DNA of 64,000 bases from Filobasidium wieringae. Its lineage: Eukaryota; Basidiomycota; Tremellomycetes; Filobasidiales; Filobasidiaceae. The stretch covers positions 935,162 through 999,161 of the forward strand of contig BCIV01000003.1 of assembly GCA_001600055.1 (NCBI GenBank), read 5' to 3'. Every line of letters begins with the position of its first letter. Within the stretch, counting starts at the first letter, position 1. Shown here piece by piece: positions 15,707 to 27,238 of this stretch. A program made the translations under genes and the position numbers. The notes beneath the pieces were generated by a model. The model ran no database searches, had not been told where the DNA came from, and saw only the letters and a list, made by a program, of their open reading frames with translations.

Positions 15707-16204
15707 ATGCCAGTTAGACCAAGATCTGGGCTCCAGAAGGAAGTCCTCGCGCTCTACAAGCGGTACGTCAACCTCAACCTCCTGATCTTGCCCAAAAGAA
15801 GACTGATTCTCATCTAAACTTAGGTCCCCCTCACCCATTTCCTATACTGACATAACCGCGTAACCGATATATAGAGGTTTACAAAATGTCATCACGAAAC
15901 CTGAACAGACGAGAGAAAACTTCCTCCTGCATCTGAGGTATTCCTTCCGAAATCCAAAGCTGAGTAAACGAGACCATAGCGCAATAGAGCATCAGGTGAG
16001 CACCTATCAACCCACCAGGGTAAGATCTGCAATCTTACGTTGAACGTTTATGCCATGTGGTAGCTGCGACGATTTAGCAGAACGCTTGAGATGCTTGAAG
16101 ATGCTTCGGTGCGGCAAATGAGCGTGAATAGCGAAATGATTTCTTGGTGGGAAGCAGAGGTCGCACGAGCAAGAGGAGTTCCGGCGGGAAAAAGCTCGCC
16201 CTGA
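15707..16204 (+). CDS. SDH6: Succinate dehydrogenase assembly factor 1 (LYR-motif protein, Sdh6-like)
   Basis: Small mitochondrial matrix chaperone that helps insert Fe-S clusters into the Sdh2 subunit of complex II. Exons 15707-15762, 15875-15995 and 16064-16204 join in frame to 105 residues. The N-terminus RSGLQKEVLALYKRGLQ has the GLQKEVLxLYR core of SDHAF1, with LYK in place of LYR. It is followed by RENFLLHLRYSFR and an HxIEHQLRR segment, all typical of the family. The size fits the usual 80-120 residues. The end is GVPAGKSSP. Divergent from PEX3 and convergent with TRM2, only 100 bp downstream. The alternative, another LYR protein such as Lyrm7, is less likely because of the N-terminal match. 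Confidence 0.88.
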
Positions 16205-16304
16205 TAGATTGAAACAGTTAACACGATGTCACAACAGAGTGCCATCAGCCACTAGTTGAGTCACACAACATGACAATGTACAACAGCGAGATTATTTCCT
16301 CTGC

Positions 16305-18522
16305 CTATACCTCTCTCGTCAAAACACACAATCCCTCCGTGTGATGAGTCTGAGGGAAAAGATCGATCGCACCCAAACTATCGATTTTGTAACCCTTTCC
16401 TTCCCTCCCTTCGACCTTGTTACTGTTCCTGACTAGCTCCCCTACGTCCCTCGCCATGGTGTGCACATTGCAACTGACATAGACGATCCTCTTGGGGTTG
16501 AAACGGACGACCTGCCCGAGGAATCCAGAATCACACCCCTTTCGGGGAGGGTCGACGATTAAGGTGGTACGATCACCAGGCCAAGCGAGGGACTGAGTCA
16601 CAGTGTCAAAGAGGGACTCAGAAGCCCCAGCGTGGAAAGCGGCGTTGGTAATCTTGTTCACTCGGGCGTTGTGTTTAGCATAAGCGATGGATTGGTGGTC
16701 AAGTTCAATCCCGCATACTTGGGTACTGAGAAGAAGATGGTGCAACCGTCAGCGAGAACGTATGGTCAGATTTCCTATCAGTCCAAAACTCACAAATGCT
16801 CGGCGAGCGTTAGACTGAACAATCCACTTCCACAATAAGCATCCACCAAGTAACTTTCGGCCTGTTCTTCAATATCCTTCTCAATCTGGCTCCTAGCGAA
16901 TGAAGTTAGAGGACCCAAAATGGAAGCGTTGTTCTGGAAAAATGATCCAGCTGGGAACTGCATGTTTCAACACGTTTATCAGTCACCTTATCTCTCAATC
17001 AGCAAGCGGTGGATCATACCTGGAAGATGAGGTCCCCAACTTTCTCCGTAACGGTATAGCTGTGATTCGAGATACACTCATGCTCCTCGGGTTGCTTGAG
17101 CTTGACATCCGTACTTAAAGTGAGCTCGTCATTCCTGCCCCTCTTACGCTTCTCGATAGCCACCTGAGGAGCAGAGCCGTTCATTCCTTCTTCCTCATCC
17201 ATTGCGTTGCCCTCGACAACCTCGATCTTTCCTGAACTTGTGGGATTCACGGAAGTCTCAGGAACAAGCGAGTCTCGTAGTAAGAGGGTGGCTCCACGTT
17301 TGTAGGTTCGGATATTTTTCTTGACGTCCGCTCGGGCAGCTGGAAGAGCAGCGAGAATAGCTTCGGTTGCAATGGGACAGACTTCGATATCAAGAATTCC
17401 GGGTTTGCATTTGCCTTCAAAACCGATTGGAGTGAACAGTTCCGGCTCTGGCTCCGCTGCACCGTTCATCGCGTCTTCTTCCGCAACCCCATCGACAGCC
17501 TTGGCTCTAGCCTTTCCCTTTTCTAGATCGCTTGCAGCCTGACGACCCTTCTTCCCTGTCTGAAGCATTTTGGGAAGATCGAAATGAGGCGTGATTTTAG
17601 TCCTGTAGTTGTATTGCTTTGGGCTAGGGATAGTCTCTTTCACCTCAGGCACTTGCTCGGCCGGTAGATCAGAAAAGTTTCTCATGGCTTTGACAAGAAC
17701 GTGACGTTTCAAAGCAAGTTGCTGTTCATATGGAAGGAATTGGTATTGGCATCCTGCACAAGATCCAAAGTACTTGCAGCCAACAAGAGAATCGTCGCGG
17801 GTGGTAGCGATAGGGAAAGTGGAAGTAGATGGATTTGACGAAACAATGGAGATGGGATCGGCAAAGGAATGAAAATGTTGATGACGGGTGACTTTGGCTT
17901 TGACGACATCTCCAGGAAGGGTGAAGGGAATGACAAGTGCCCATTCGGGTTTTTCTGGGGCAGCAGGGTAGACCGCGATTCCATCTCCGTGTGAAGTAAG
18001 GGCTATCACAGTAAACTCAGCCTCCGTGAAACCCCAATCTCTTGCTACCTCTGCAGATGCAGCAGTTTCTTGTTGTGGCTGCTTGTTCCTGCTATTCTTC
18101 CACGCAGGAGCTGTCTTCGGCCATAGCTTTTGTCCCAGATTTTGAGCCTCTGTAGGTGGGTCGGATCGTACAGGCATTTCCTCCCATCCTAGAGCTGAGA
18201 GAAGATCGTGCAATAGTACAGCTTCAATAGGTGGTGCCTTCCTTGACCGGCTTTTGGCTTTCTTTGCAGCTTTCTTCACATTGATTGACTGCTCGGTAGC
18301 GGCTGCATTCGAGCTTTCTGCAGGTTGGATGGGCTCAGGGAAATCTCCGTCTATTGTTCCTTCCTGTTTGAGTCTTTTGAGTGGAGCTAGTGATTGTGAG
18401 GGGGAGGGAGGAGAACGGGGGACGGATATTGATGAAGCCATGTTGCGAAACGAGGTAGTGAAGATATGAAGTCCGTTTTTCTTTGCCAGTAGTATTCTTC
18501 CCGCCTGTCGAGCTATTATCAT
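16305..18522 (-). CDS. TRM2: tRNA (uracil-5-)-methyltransferase Trm2 (RumA/TrmA family)
   Basis: SAM-dependent enzyme making 5-methyluridine at position 54 of tRNA. The main exon (17014-18522) has an N-terminal Lys-rich region, a TRAM-like barrel (GFTEAEFTVIALTSHGDGIA, VIPFTLPGDVVKAKVTRH) and the Fe-S-like or zinc cysteine cluster GCKYFGSCAGCQYQFL, followed by YNYRTKITPHFD. Downstream exons give LVDAYCGSGLFSLTLAEH (SAM motif I), GIELDHQSIAYAKHNA, IVDPPRKGCDSGFL and the catalytic-cysteine motif YVSCN. The end is DLFPQTHHTEGLCVLTREV, as in Trm2. The first in-frame Met (18522) adds 27 residues rich in Arg, Lys and hydrophobics that look like a mitochondrial presequence; the second, at 18441, gives MASSIS. 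Either could be used. The internal intron boundaries between 16745 and 17014 are approximate. Confidence 0.92.
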
Positions 18523-18843
18523 ATGCTTAAGCTGCTTTCTCGAATATAGCGGCTACCTTTACGAGACACAACGCAAGTAAGTGATTACCGGTGGAGGGAG
18601 ACGCTTATAAGGGATTTGAGATAACTTCGAATCTTTGGATGAAATGAATCGATGTTCATTCGTCGCGTCCAAAATTATTTCGACGCGACTTTTTCGCTCG
18701 GTCAAAACAAGGTGAAACTGGAATGGTTGTTGTGCGAAGTATTTGTTAACATGAATTTACATCAAAAGAATTATACAATAAATGACAGCCAAACGGATGT
18801 GTGCATGATCAGGTAACCATATGATGCTGAGTTGAGGTGGAAC
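18523..18843. other. Intergenic, TRM2 promoter and 3' side of a small orphan
   Basis: AT-rich 321-bp stretch upstream of TRM2 and downstream of the small minus-strand frame at 18844-19170. No further gene, RNA or repeat was recognised. Confidence 0.4.
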
Positions 18844-19170
18844 TTACGGGCGCCGCCTGCCCCCGAGGGAATGAGTCTTGTCTCGATTCCCTCGGCCGAG
18901 TGTCGAAGAACCGAACGCGTCCAAGATCACCCTCCCCCCTGAATATGCTCGACACAAAACCCTCAAATTCAACCCAAACCCACTCTTTAAACCCGTCAAA
19001 TAATCAGTGACTGAGATTTTTAAATCCACGAATGACAACGCAGTTTGACGATCTGAAAGGAGTAGAGCTGGACGGGTCGAGGCCTCCTCCGAGAGTTTTG
19101 TGCCAGGCTCATAGCTTTCAGCTGTTTTGGTTCCAGGTTTAGCGAAAAGGCCTTTGATCAATTCTACCAT
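18844..19170 (-). CDS. Small hypothetical protein, 108 residues
   Basis: No family recognised. The frame starts MVELIKGLFAKPGTKTAESY, is hydrophilic, and ends with a basic, Gly/Arg-rich tail (LGGRRRP). It lacks an obvious signal peptide or membrane span. A TATATAA element lies about 300 bp upstream on the same strand, which supports a transcribed gene. The stop codon sits inside a perfect splice donor (CCGTAAGTT read on the minus strand), so the real protein may splice onward to an exon that was not found, or the 3' part may differ. It could also be a non-coding transcript. Confidence 0.4.
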   Translation of the reverse strand: MVELIKGLFAKPGTKTAESYEPGTKLSEEASTRPALLLSDRQTALSFVDLKISVTDYLTGLKSGFGLNLRVLCRAYSGGRVILDAFGSSTLGRGNRDKTHSLGGRRRP

Positions 19171-19468
19171 GGTCAGAACTTACTGCGGATGATTTGACGC
19201 AAACTGATAGGTCCTAGAGTGACCGATCCTTTGCTGACCGTTCATTCTTCGTTACCCTGGAGAATCCGATCCGTCCGGTATCTTTGCTGGAACGCGATCA
19301 AAGGAAGTGAGCGATTATCATCCAGGAGAGAAAAACTTAATTCTGCGATGGTCTTTCGGTGCGCTCTTTCGATAACGAGTTGACGGATGAGGGAAGGTGA
19401 AGGGTTTGAATGGAGGACGATCTGAGATGAGGGGGGAGAAACAACTCTGCTCGGAACGCACTGCAGAG

Positions 19469-19475
19469 TTATATA
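19469..19475 (-). promoter_or_regulatory. Candidate TATA box of the 18844-19170 gene
   Basis: TATATAA on the minus strand, within a GC-mixed stretch. It is placed about 300 bp upstream of the candidate start at 19170, so the leader would be roughly 260 nt. The assignment rests on position and consensus only. Confidence 0.35.
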
Positions 19476-20285
19476 GCTGGAGGTTCTAGCTTGGGCCTGT
19501 GACGGAAGTCACGCGCCAGTTTCCCATGACGACACTGATGACACCAATGACTTAGATCATTTCTGCCTTGATGACCTCATGCTGCTCGTCATCGGAGATC
19601 GAGTCGTTCCATCGATTCGTAGCAAGCTGACGAACGAGTTCGAGTTGCCCAGTCGTTCCGTGAGTATGTACACAGACAGCGCTACAGCACGACCGATGCG
19701 ATCGCTTCAAATTAGCACGCTGAGTGAAACTGAAGTTCTGTCGTTGATGTAGCATGGTGGTAGACAGACAGTAATGGCATGTCCTAAGCAGATTCATAAC
19801 CTTCGGAGGTCTATCGTGTTATGGCCCAATCGGCATCACTCTGAAAGCAGGACAAGCAGCTCTGACCACGACGACAAGACGTTTCGCGCGAGTCACGGAG
19901 TCTCCACCCGAGCTAGGCAAACGAAGCAAGTGTGAACCTGGTCAAGGGACAACTGATAAGTTGACATACAAAGACCCGTAGCTTTAGGTCACTCAGTGAA
20001 CTTCGGGAAACGTTAATTCGATGAAAGAAGCAAGTTGATCAAAAAACCAGGGCAGGCACTTTTGATCGCGATCAATTTCGTTGATAAAAGCCACCGAAGA
20101 CAATTTGATGGCGACCGATATCAGTTACGGTGCCAGCAATTTCAGGCTCCAATGATCTAAATATCGATACCGACGAACGAAAACTGCTTCAGTGTACCTC
20201 TTCGCCTACAAGTTGAAACAGACTGAAGAGTTGAACCAGGCAATTATACCCTACACTTGAAACGTGATGAGAAGTTGTGACGCGA

Positions 20286-20292
20286 TTAGTCA
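20286..20292. promoter_or_regulatory. Candidate Yap1/AP-1-type site upstream of glutaredoxin
   Basis: TTAGTCA (TGACTAA on the other strand), the bZIP half-site arrangement used by Yap1-type oxidative stress factors in fungi, about 165 bp before the glutaredoxin start. The match is short and could be chance; the location ahead of a redox gene is the only support. Confidence 0.25.
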
Positions 20293-20454
20293 CGAAACGT
20301 CGCGGACATCGGCGAATGACCAATCATTATGTTCGAGAACGATTCCATGTCCGCGCGGCCCACCTGAATCGGCTATTCTGCTGCACCTCGCTTTCGTCAT
20401 TCGCACGCACCAGTCGCCCAGTCGTCAGTCTGCATCCCCGATCGAACCGACGCA

Positions 20455-21226
20455 ATGCTCCTACCAGCACGACGAAGATTCAAACTATCAGCCTTCTTAG
20501 CAGTACTCCTCTTCATCGGGATTACATTTACCCTCGTACCAGAGTTTATGAACACCAGTCTCAAACGACTTACCTCATTTAGAGCTCATCTCTTTTCCGT
20601 ACCAACTCCTTTCGCACAGGCCAATATTGCCAGTCGCACCACACAACTAGACAAGATAGGTTCTGCAATTTCAACCACTCGACCAGTTACGACTTCTGCC
20701 ACAATGTCTGACTACAAGAACGAGGTCGATGCTGCCATCAAGGACAACTTTGTCATGGTCTTCTCTAAGAGCTACTGCCCTGTAAGTCTTCGCGTAATAC
20801 GTCCTTTTCGCTGATCTTTCACTCACATGGCAATCATCGTCATCAGTACTGCTCGGCTACTAAGAAGCTATTGAGTGAGGTTACCAAGTCTCTTCCCAAC
20901 GAGAAGAAGTACAAGGTCATCGAGTGCGTAGTTTGCATTACCCGCTCACTTAGTCTATCGCTGATTACTAACTCTGCGATGCTGCTTTCACAGGCTTGAT
21001 CAGCGTGACGACGGTTCCGATATCCAGCAGTACCTCAAGTCCAAGAACGGACAGGGAACCGTTCCCCACGTTTACATCGGTGAAGTAAGCTTAATCTCTT
21101 ACAGTCGTTGCCGCCACACGAGCTGACTTGTCCCGCCACCCTTTACGTACATAGGAATTCATCGGTGGAAACTCTGACCTCCAGGCTCTCAAGGGGTCCA
21201 AGTTGGAGCAGAAGCTCAAAGCTTGA
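20455..21226 (+). CDS. Dithiol glutaredoxin with N-terminal membrane anchor
   Basis: Glutathione-dependent thiol-disulfide oxidoreductase. Exons 20455-20781, 20847-20923, 20994-21084 and 21155-21226 join in frame to 188 residues. The catalytic CPYC is split by the first intron (SKSYCP then YCSATKKLL). GTVPHVYIGEEFIGG supplies the cis-proline and GSH-binding stretch, and LDQRDDGSDIQQYL is the usual Grx helix. The longest frame begins with a basic stretch and one hydrophobic span (KLSAFLAVLLFIGITFTLV, about residues 10-28), suggesting a signal anchor to the secretory pathway. An internal start at 20704 (MSDYKNEVDAAIKDNF) would give a plain cytosolic Grx of about 105 residues. Both starts look usable. 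Gene symbol GRX1 or GRX2 cannot be decided. Confidence 0.9.
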
Positions 21227-21326
21227 ATCGGTCATGCCAAATTGTAATCGCTCAGACGAAATCAATAAAGTATATTCATGATAGTGCATCGTAGAGTAAT
21301 CACATCGAGGCTGTCCAGTCACACAT

Positions 21327-22426
21327 CTAAGTTAAGGACATCGAGAAACCGAAACCGCTCCACCAGTACCAGGCTGTCACAAGCAGTAAGGAGATTGTCA
21401 ACTTCCCAATTGGCAACTGTACTACGGAAAATATCCAGAGGGTCACAATCGGAGCGGCCTGATACAGCAGGTCCAGCGTCAGCCATTTCTTCGGCAACGT
21501 GTATCAGTATCAGAAGCATTTACTTGTTTCATCACAACCAACCAGTTGGCCTTGTTCATAAGCCAAAAGAGTCGGCATCCCGATAGCGTCGATGCAAGCA
21601 TCAAGAAGGGAGCAGTAAGAGGATGGGAGGGGTATCGGTTGCCTGTCCAGTCCTTGGATTTGAATTGCCGATCACGTGGTCGAGGAAACGAGAAGATTTA
21701 ACTCACTAAGAAAGACTAGGCCTCCAATGGCTTCATAGATCTCAACGTCAGCAGGGACGTCGACAGTTAACCACCGATCAGCACGACGTACTTGGAATGG
21801 CGGTTGACAGACGAGAGATATAAAATTTTGCTCCAGGTGTTTTTCCGTAACTCATGTGTGATAGCCTAAAATTTGCGATGGGATGAACATCAGCCATGTA
21901 TGGGACTCCGAAACCCTTCACATCACACTCACAGGTCAAACAAGAAATAGAGGGAGGTAAGAGGTATGAGATACATAATCGTAATGAAGATCTCGTCCGA
22001 TAGATCTGGCTTCCTGTTCGGGTCAAGGGTATAAGGAGCAGCTGTACTAGATCGAGGGATCTTCACAGTCTTATAAGACACTCCGGATTCATTCCGAGGT
22101 AATTCTATGATGTCCTCCTCATCGTCTTCCTCCTCATAGTGCTCCTCCATCTCGTCTTCATCCTCGTCTCCTTCTTGTCCTGTTGCCTCAGGCCCAAAGG
22201 AGATCTCCTCGACTTTGATCCCTTCCCGGTTCTTGACTGGTATTTGATCAACCAGAGTAGGACCTTTTGGGGTACGATTCCTAATAACCGAAGGGTGTTT
22301 CAGAGATCCAGGAGGAAGGATACCGCTAGCTTGAGCTAATCGGATTTGCTCGGAGAGCGGAATATCATCTTTGGCGTCATTTTCCTCTACTGACGAGGAG
22401 TAGCGGGTCGATTTTGATCTCGTCAT
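21327..22426 (-). CDS. DUF7719-type fungal membrane protein
   Basis: Function unknown. The N-terminal exon (MTRSKSTRYSSSVEEND) is hydrophilic with PLSEQIRLAQASGILPPG and a long Glu/Asp run, then enters a membrane span (FITIMYLIPLTSLYFLFDL). Downstream exons give LLSHMSYGK, and near the end a second hydrophobic block with CRLFWLMNKANWLVVMKQ, followed by APIVTLWIFSVVQLPIGKL and a last span ending WWSGFGFSMSLT. That order, especially the NxxxWLVVMKQ plus APxxTLWI pair, is what I recall for the fungal DUF7719 family. The exons between 21600 and 21930 do not resolve cleanly: two different frames are open there, so splicing of the middle part is uncertain. Start chosen as the first Met of the long N-terminal exon. 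Confidence 0.7.
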
Positions 22427-22919
22427 TCGCTATCGGGGTCGAAACTATTGCTGATCGATAAGATGTCGCTCAAATGACGCTATGCTGCACACGTTACAGT
22501 AGGTATCGAAAGTCACTTTGATCAGAAGTTCAGCCTGAGCAAGCGAGCCTCCACCTCGTGCAACGCATTTCCTGCTTCCGACGTGATCATTTGCTTCCTA
22601 AGACACGTCATGCTTCTAGAAGTGCTGTGACTAGTGTGAATCATATCTTGATTCGACCTGTTTGTTATTTGTTGTGACTGGAATTTCGTTCAACAACAGC
22701 ACTTGCATCCGTGAAGCTCCTTCAGCATCACAACATCCTGCTATAAACCATACACTACTCCCAACAGCCTTGACCCACATAGAGTCTATCTTAACGATCA
22801 TCACACCACATCCTCTGCCTACTTGCATCGAACGTCATATTCGGAGTCTGCTCAACCCAGCGCAACGATAACCGAGAAACGACAAAACCAAAATCATCGT
22901 CCTTTAGCTTCCTCCCATC
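22427..22919. other. Divergent promoter region, DUF7719 gene / CKS1
   Basis: A 493-bp gap between two divergent start codons. It presumably holds both promoters. No RNA gene or clear repeat was seen. Confidence 0.45.
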
Positions 22920-23648
22920 ATGAACATGAACCAGAACCAGAACCATAACCCTGCCGCCACAACAAAATCGTCTAAATCGTTCACCATCCTAGAAAAGCAG
23001 AGAGCAGTGGAGAAATACTCGGAGCTTATCACCTACAGCGCTCGTTACTCTGGTAAGCTTCGGTGTTCTGATGCATCACGATCAGTATTCTCTAGTCCAC
23101 TAACAGCTTTCTACTGAACTCCAGATGAAACATGGGAATACAGGTGAAATTAATTCTCACTCTCGGAGAATAGATCAGGATGACTGATCTTTGTACTACA
23201 TTCACCTTGCGGCAACTTTCAACCTTCCAGGCACGTACATGTGAGTCATATCCCCGTACCAATCACTTTGTATTGTACACGCTGATTGAGTCCTATTCGC
23301 TTGCCAATTTTAGATCCCCAAAGCCTTGGTCAAGTACCTTCCACCGGGCGTAACTTCGGAGAGCGAGTGGCGAGGTATCGGAATCAGGCAAAGTGCAGGG
23401 TGAGCAGCTATTCCAAGCATCTCGTATGATAATTCGATTTCTATCGCCAATCCTGGTCTGCTCCGATAGATGGGAGATGTACATGAGGCACGAACCTGAA
23501 CCGCACGTCTTGTTGTTCAAGGTATGTTTAGCATCAACTTGAGTGGTCCGTGTGAAAGATGTAAATCGCTAACAACGAATCTTACATCTTGCAGCGAGAC
23601 AAGAACTACGACCTTAAACATCCCCCTTTGAGGGAACGACGATTTTAA
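22920..23648 (+). CDS. CKS1: Cyclin-dependent kinases regulatory subunit (Cks1/Suc1)
   Basis: Small adaptor that binds Cdk1 and phosphorylated substrates at the G1/S and G2/M steps. Six exons (22920-23052, 23125-23143, 23231-23240, 23314-23399, 23470-23521, 23595-23648) all have GT-AG ends and join in frame to 117 residues. After an Asn/Gln-rich start the core reads VEKYSELITYSARYSDE, TWEYRHVHIPKALVKYLPP, SEWRGIGIRQSAGWEMYMRH, then EPEPHVLLFKR. The Suc1 signature pieces (the YSxRYxD start, the phosphate-binding arginine, the HxPExH-type hinge written EPEPHVLLF) are present. Two exons are only 19 and 10 nt. The terminal RDKNYDL region ends PPLRERRF. Confidence 0.95.
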
Positions 23649-24630
23649 GCTTCTACAATAACGAACTCGAGGCATCAATTAGGTTCTGCGTTACGACACT
23701 CTCCTATAAATGGGAAACCAACGGGGCGGCCAGCCCGCACTAAGCGCACACGCCTATTTTCCTCCCCTCCCTCCCTTTCATCCTTTTCTATTTACGAAAC
23801 ATATCCACCGTTGCCTGCGTTACGGGCTTTGCATAGTAGATCAACAGGTCCTCAAGTTATATCCTTCGATCCTGAGTTTGAGCGTTTCTGATGACACGAT
23901 TCTTTGTATGACATTAATGTATATGACGACGATCTGAATTTCATCTTGACAAATGTAACAAAACTCTTCCATACCCTTCTACATGTCTACTACCTCCGGC
24001 GCTACAATAATCCATGCGTCAATCAGGCAGTCAATAGATGCAATAGAAGGCATATTCTCGATGCCTTAAGATTTCTTATGCGCACAACAACTTCAGAACG
24101 AAAGAATATTGCTGTTCTATTTCTCTAGTCCTGTTGCTTCTCTGGAAATGCGAAGATACTACGAGGTGATAGGCATGATAGGTCAGACGGTATATCTCCA
24201 GTCATCAGCTTATCCATCAACCAGATTGATTGTCTGGATAGATCAGACACATATGGTGAGTCGGTTCAAAGTGCATACATCCTTCGAAAAGCGAGAAGAT
24301 TGACAGCAGAGCGACAGGAATTTGGTCTTCATGTATCATCATGGGCTTGACAGTAATGATATGCTAAAGTTGATTGATATTCTACTTCTGCAGACACACT
24401 GTCACTTGTAAATACGCGTCGCCTGATATTGAACCAACTACTGAATATTGTATAAGATACGTAACATGTATGATCTTATGACAGCCTGGCAGCTTGCAGC
24501 TTGCTGTAGCTTGTTGATACACGGACACAAGTCCACATCCTTGATTTCAACGCACACTGAGCAGTAGAGTCTTCCACCTCGCGTCGATGGGGCATAGTTG
24601 TCATTCAGATCAAGCGGGGGTCGAGAATAG
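23649..24630. other. Intergenic region after CKS1
   Basis: About 980 bp between two plus-strand genes. It holds the CKS1 3' end and the promoter of the next gene. It contains only short frames and a minor tandem GCAGCTTG/TAGCTTG pattern near 24490-24520. No gene or RNA is supported. Confidence 0.4.
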
Positions 24631-27238
24631 ATGACTGAAACAAGATCGCAAAAGAGGGCAGCTCAGTCCTCTAAACCAGACAACCGTTCGCCCATTCCCA
24701 AGCGAGCTAGGAATCGATCTCAGAAGGTTCATGCAGACAATGCAGAGGCGTCCTCTCCTCCTGGTTCCGCCAGATATACCTCACATTTGGCCCCAAGAAT
24801 CAAAGGTCATACCGAACGAAATCCGCCTTGTTATACGATCACTTCACCTCATCTAGTGCATGTTTATCTAGCTGGTCCAGCGGATTTCAGAGCAGGATTC
24901 AATGACGACGAGAACGATAGGCTAGACGGCGAGATTGAGCGGATGATGAAATTTGGAGAAAGATTGGCCGAAGCGGAGATCAGGGCGAATAGACTCATGC
25001 AAGGAACGTCGAGACGAACGGACGAAGGAGTCGCAAGGGATCCAATTCGGGAAGAAGACTGCTGGGATAGTGTCCAGATGCCAGAATTGAAAGACTGTGG
25101 TTAGTCCAGCAAGGTGTCCCAAGGATCAGAAGTTAGGCAGAACTAAGATGATTTACGTGACGTGCCTCCTTCCACTAGATACCATGTCGGATGCTCGAAC
25201 ATGGCGGTACTCCGCCCCTCCCCTCCCGATGAAGCTCGATCTAGAAGGCTTAGGTCTCACCGAATCTCAAAAAACGATGCATTCGGTAAGCGTTGAACTG
25301 CTTCTCGACATAGGGATGGGATGTTCACCGTGCGTCGTCCCACTGCAGAACCTAGACAGTTTGCCAGAATGGAGGAGAGTTCAGGTTACAGAATCTTTCC
25401 AGCTATATCAGCCGGAAGGCCAAGGAGCTGCAGTATCTTCCCACGTAGAGGTCGACTTCCCCCCTATTTCCGGCATTCCAGCTATACCACTCAGGCCTGA
25501 GGTTAACAGCAGTACAACCACACCTCCTAAAAAAAAGCGGGCAATGGTATTATTATCCCCAATGTCGTTCGACCAGCCGCAGATGGTTTCAGCGTCGAGG
25601 GCTGGAGAGGCTCCAGATCATGACCAGGGAAATTTCGATACTGGGCTGGACAATCTACCCAACTTCGTCTGGAAATGGGATCAATCTCCTAGAGGCACGG
25701 CTGATCAGCACGGGAAAGAGAGCTTGAGCTCATGGCGGCAGTCCCTATCCGGAAGCGTCTCCATGAACAATAAATCTAAGGATCAATATGTCTCAGCCCC
25801 CGTGACAGCGAGAGAGGGAGGCAGGTCTGACTTGGGGGCCACTACCTACTTGACTGATCCTTCGCTAGACGAAAGTGCGATATCGAAACAGCATACTGAA
25901 GACACTGTCATTGAGATAGAAGGAATATTTAAGTCATACAAGCCCTTACCTCTCTACTTGGCCCCGTTCCGGATACCCTCTCCAACGCAAATAACTTCGG
26001 CCAACGTGAACGCTGCTGAAATGCCAGACGAAAAGGGCAAACATACCAAGAAGCAGCTGAATCACCCACTAGAGAGTATCAGAGCAGTGAAGCCGATGCG
26101 CCAAGAATTATCACCTTTTATCTTGAAGCACAGCGCTACTCAAAGTGTCCCTGTTGCATTACCAACGGAAGTAGCTATCACTGACCGCTCTGGAGAACAA
26201 CGGGCTGACGACTACCTAGAGGGTCCCAATAACGGCAGCTATGGACAAGCCGGCCAAAATATAGCCACAGAGAGCAGATCGAACACGCATCCCTTGGAAA
26301 CGATTATTGAAGCAGAAGCTACGAAAGAGCGACATCCGGATCCAAGTTTGAAACGAAATGTAACGAACGGTGACGAGACAATCGAGTCCGCTATCGAATC
26401 GCAAACACGAGTCATGAAGAAGTTGAATTTGAAGGACAAACGTTTCGGGCGGATCTTCGACATGATACCAGATGTGAGATTGGGTCGATGCACCATGACG
26501 AAGTTTCCAACTGACACAACAATCCAGCCCCACAGTATATCCGTGCCAGATAGCGGTCCCGCTTATCTAACAGTACCTAATCCAGCTTTCTACGCCCCCA
26601 TCAAAATGCCTCCATCGCCCCACCCTTTTCATCCTAGTCTACGTGATTTAGTAACTCAAAAGCCAAAGCTAAGAGTCAAATGGGTCGTGCCTATTCACGG
26701 TCCTGTCGTTCTGCAAGGTCACGTCAACCTTCATTCCAAATTTTTGCCATCTCCTGCTATCCTCGCTTCAGATAACAAGCGGCGCACGAAGTTGAGTGAA
26801 ATCATTCTGAACGCTAGAGACGGGAGAAAACCGCAGGTCCATCTGAGTTGGACTAGAGAAACACTGCAAAGGTTCTGGGCAGTGCTACTCAAGATTCGAA
26901 CTAAGGGCACCTGTGGTCCAGTGTCCTTCAGCGTATCTGGACCATATCCGGACCCTTTCCGATTGTCTCCCACCCCGCTTGGCCTGGAAAGGCATCGGTA
27001 TCTCGAAGAGGCATCAATTAGACATGAATCGCGACCGGTGCGATGTTGCGCTGGAGACCACATACGCATTTCTTGCGATCTCGAACACGCCTTGACATTC
27101 AGGATGTGGCTTGGAATCACGGATCTTGACCCAAACAAGCACAAGATCCGAGATAAACAAGCCTTGATAGACAACCCCTTCCTTCGAGTGAAACTTTGTC
27201 TGGTCGGCCCTCTAGGTGAAGTCCTGGCCGTAATCTAG
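24631..27238 (+). CDS. Uncharacterised 842-residue protein
   Basis: No family recognised. Exons 24631-25099 and 25179-27238 join in frame over a 79-bp intron that has a GTTAGT donor, a CTAAG branch-like element and a pyrimidine-rich end TCCTTCCACTAG. The N-terminus is basic (SQKRAAQSSKPDNRSPIPKR), resembling a nuclear localisation signal, with a second KKKRA patch in the middle. The central part is disordered and Ser/Pro-rich. The last 220 residues look folded: VKWVVPIHGPVVLQGHVNL, then VHLSWTRETLQRFWAVLL, a beta-rich segment and CCAGDHIRISCDLEHALTF. The C-terminus ends LVGPLGEVLAVI. There is no signal peptide or membrane span. It may be lineage-restricted; nothing in its neighbours indicates a role. 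Confidence 0.75.

Larger units (their letters stand above)
19171..20454. other. Intergenic region upstream of the glutaredoxin gene
   Basis: About 1.28 kb shared between a small minus-strand orphan and the plus-strand glutaredoxin. Several short frames occur (for example an 81-codon minus frame ending at 19552) but none resembles a known protein. A TTAGTCA motif near 20286 is listed separately. Confidence 0.4.
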
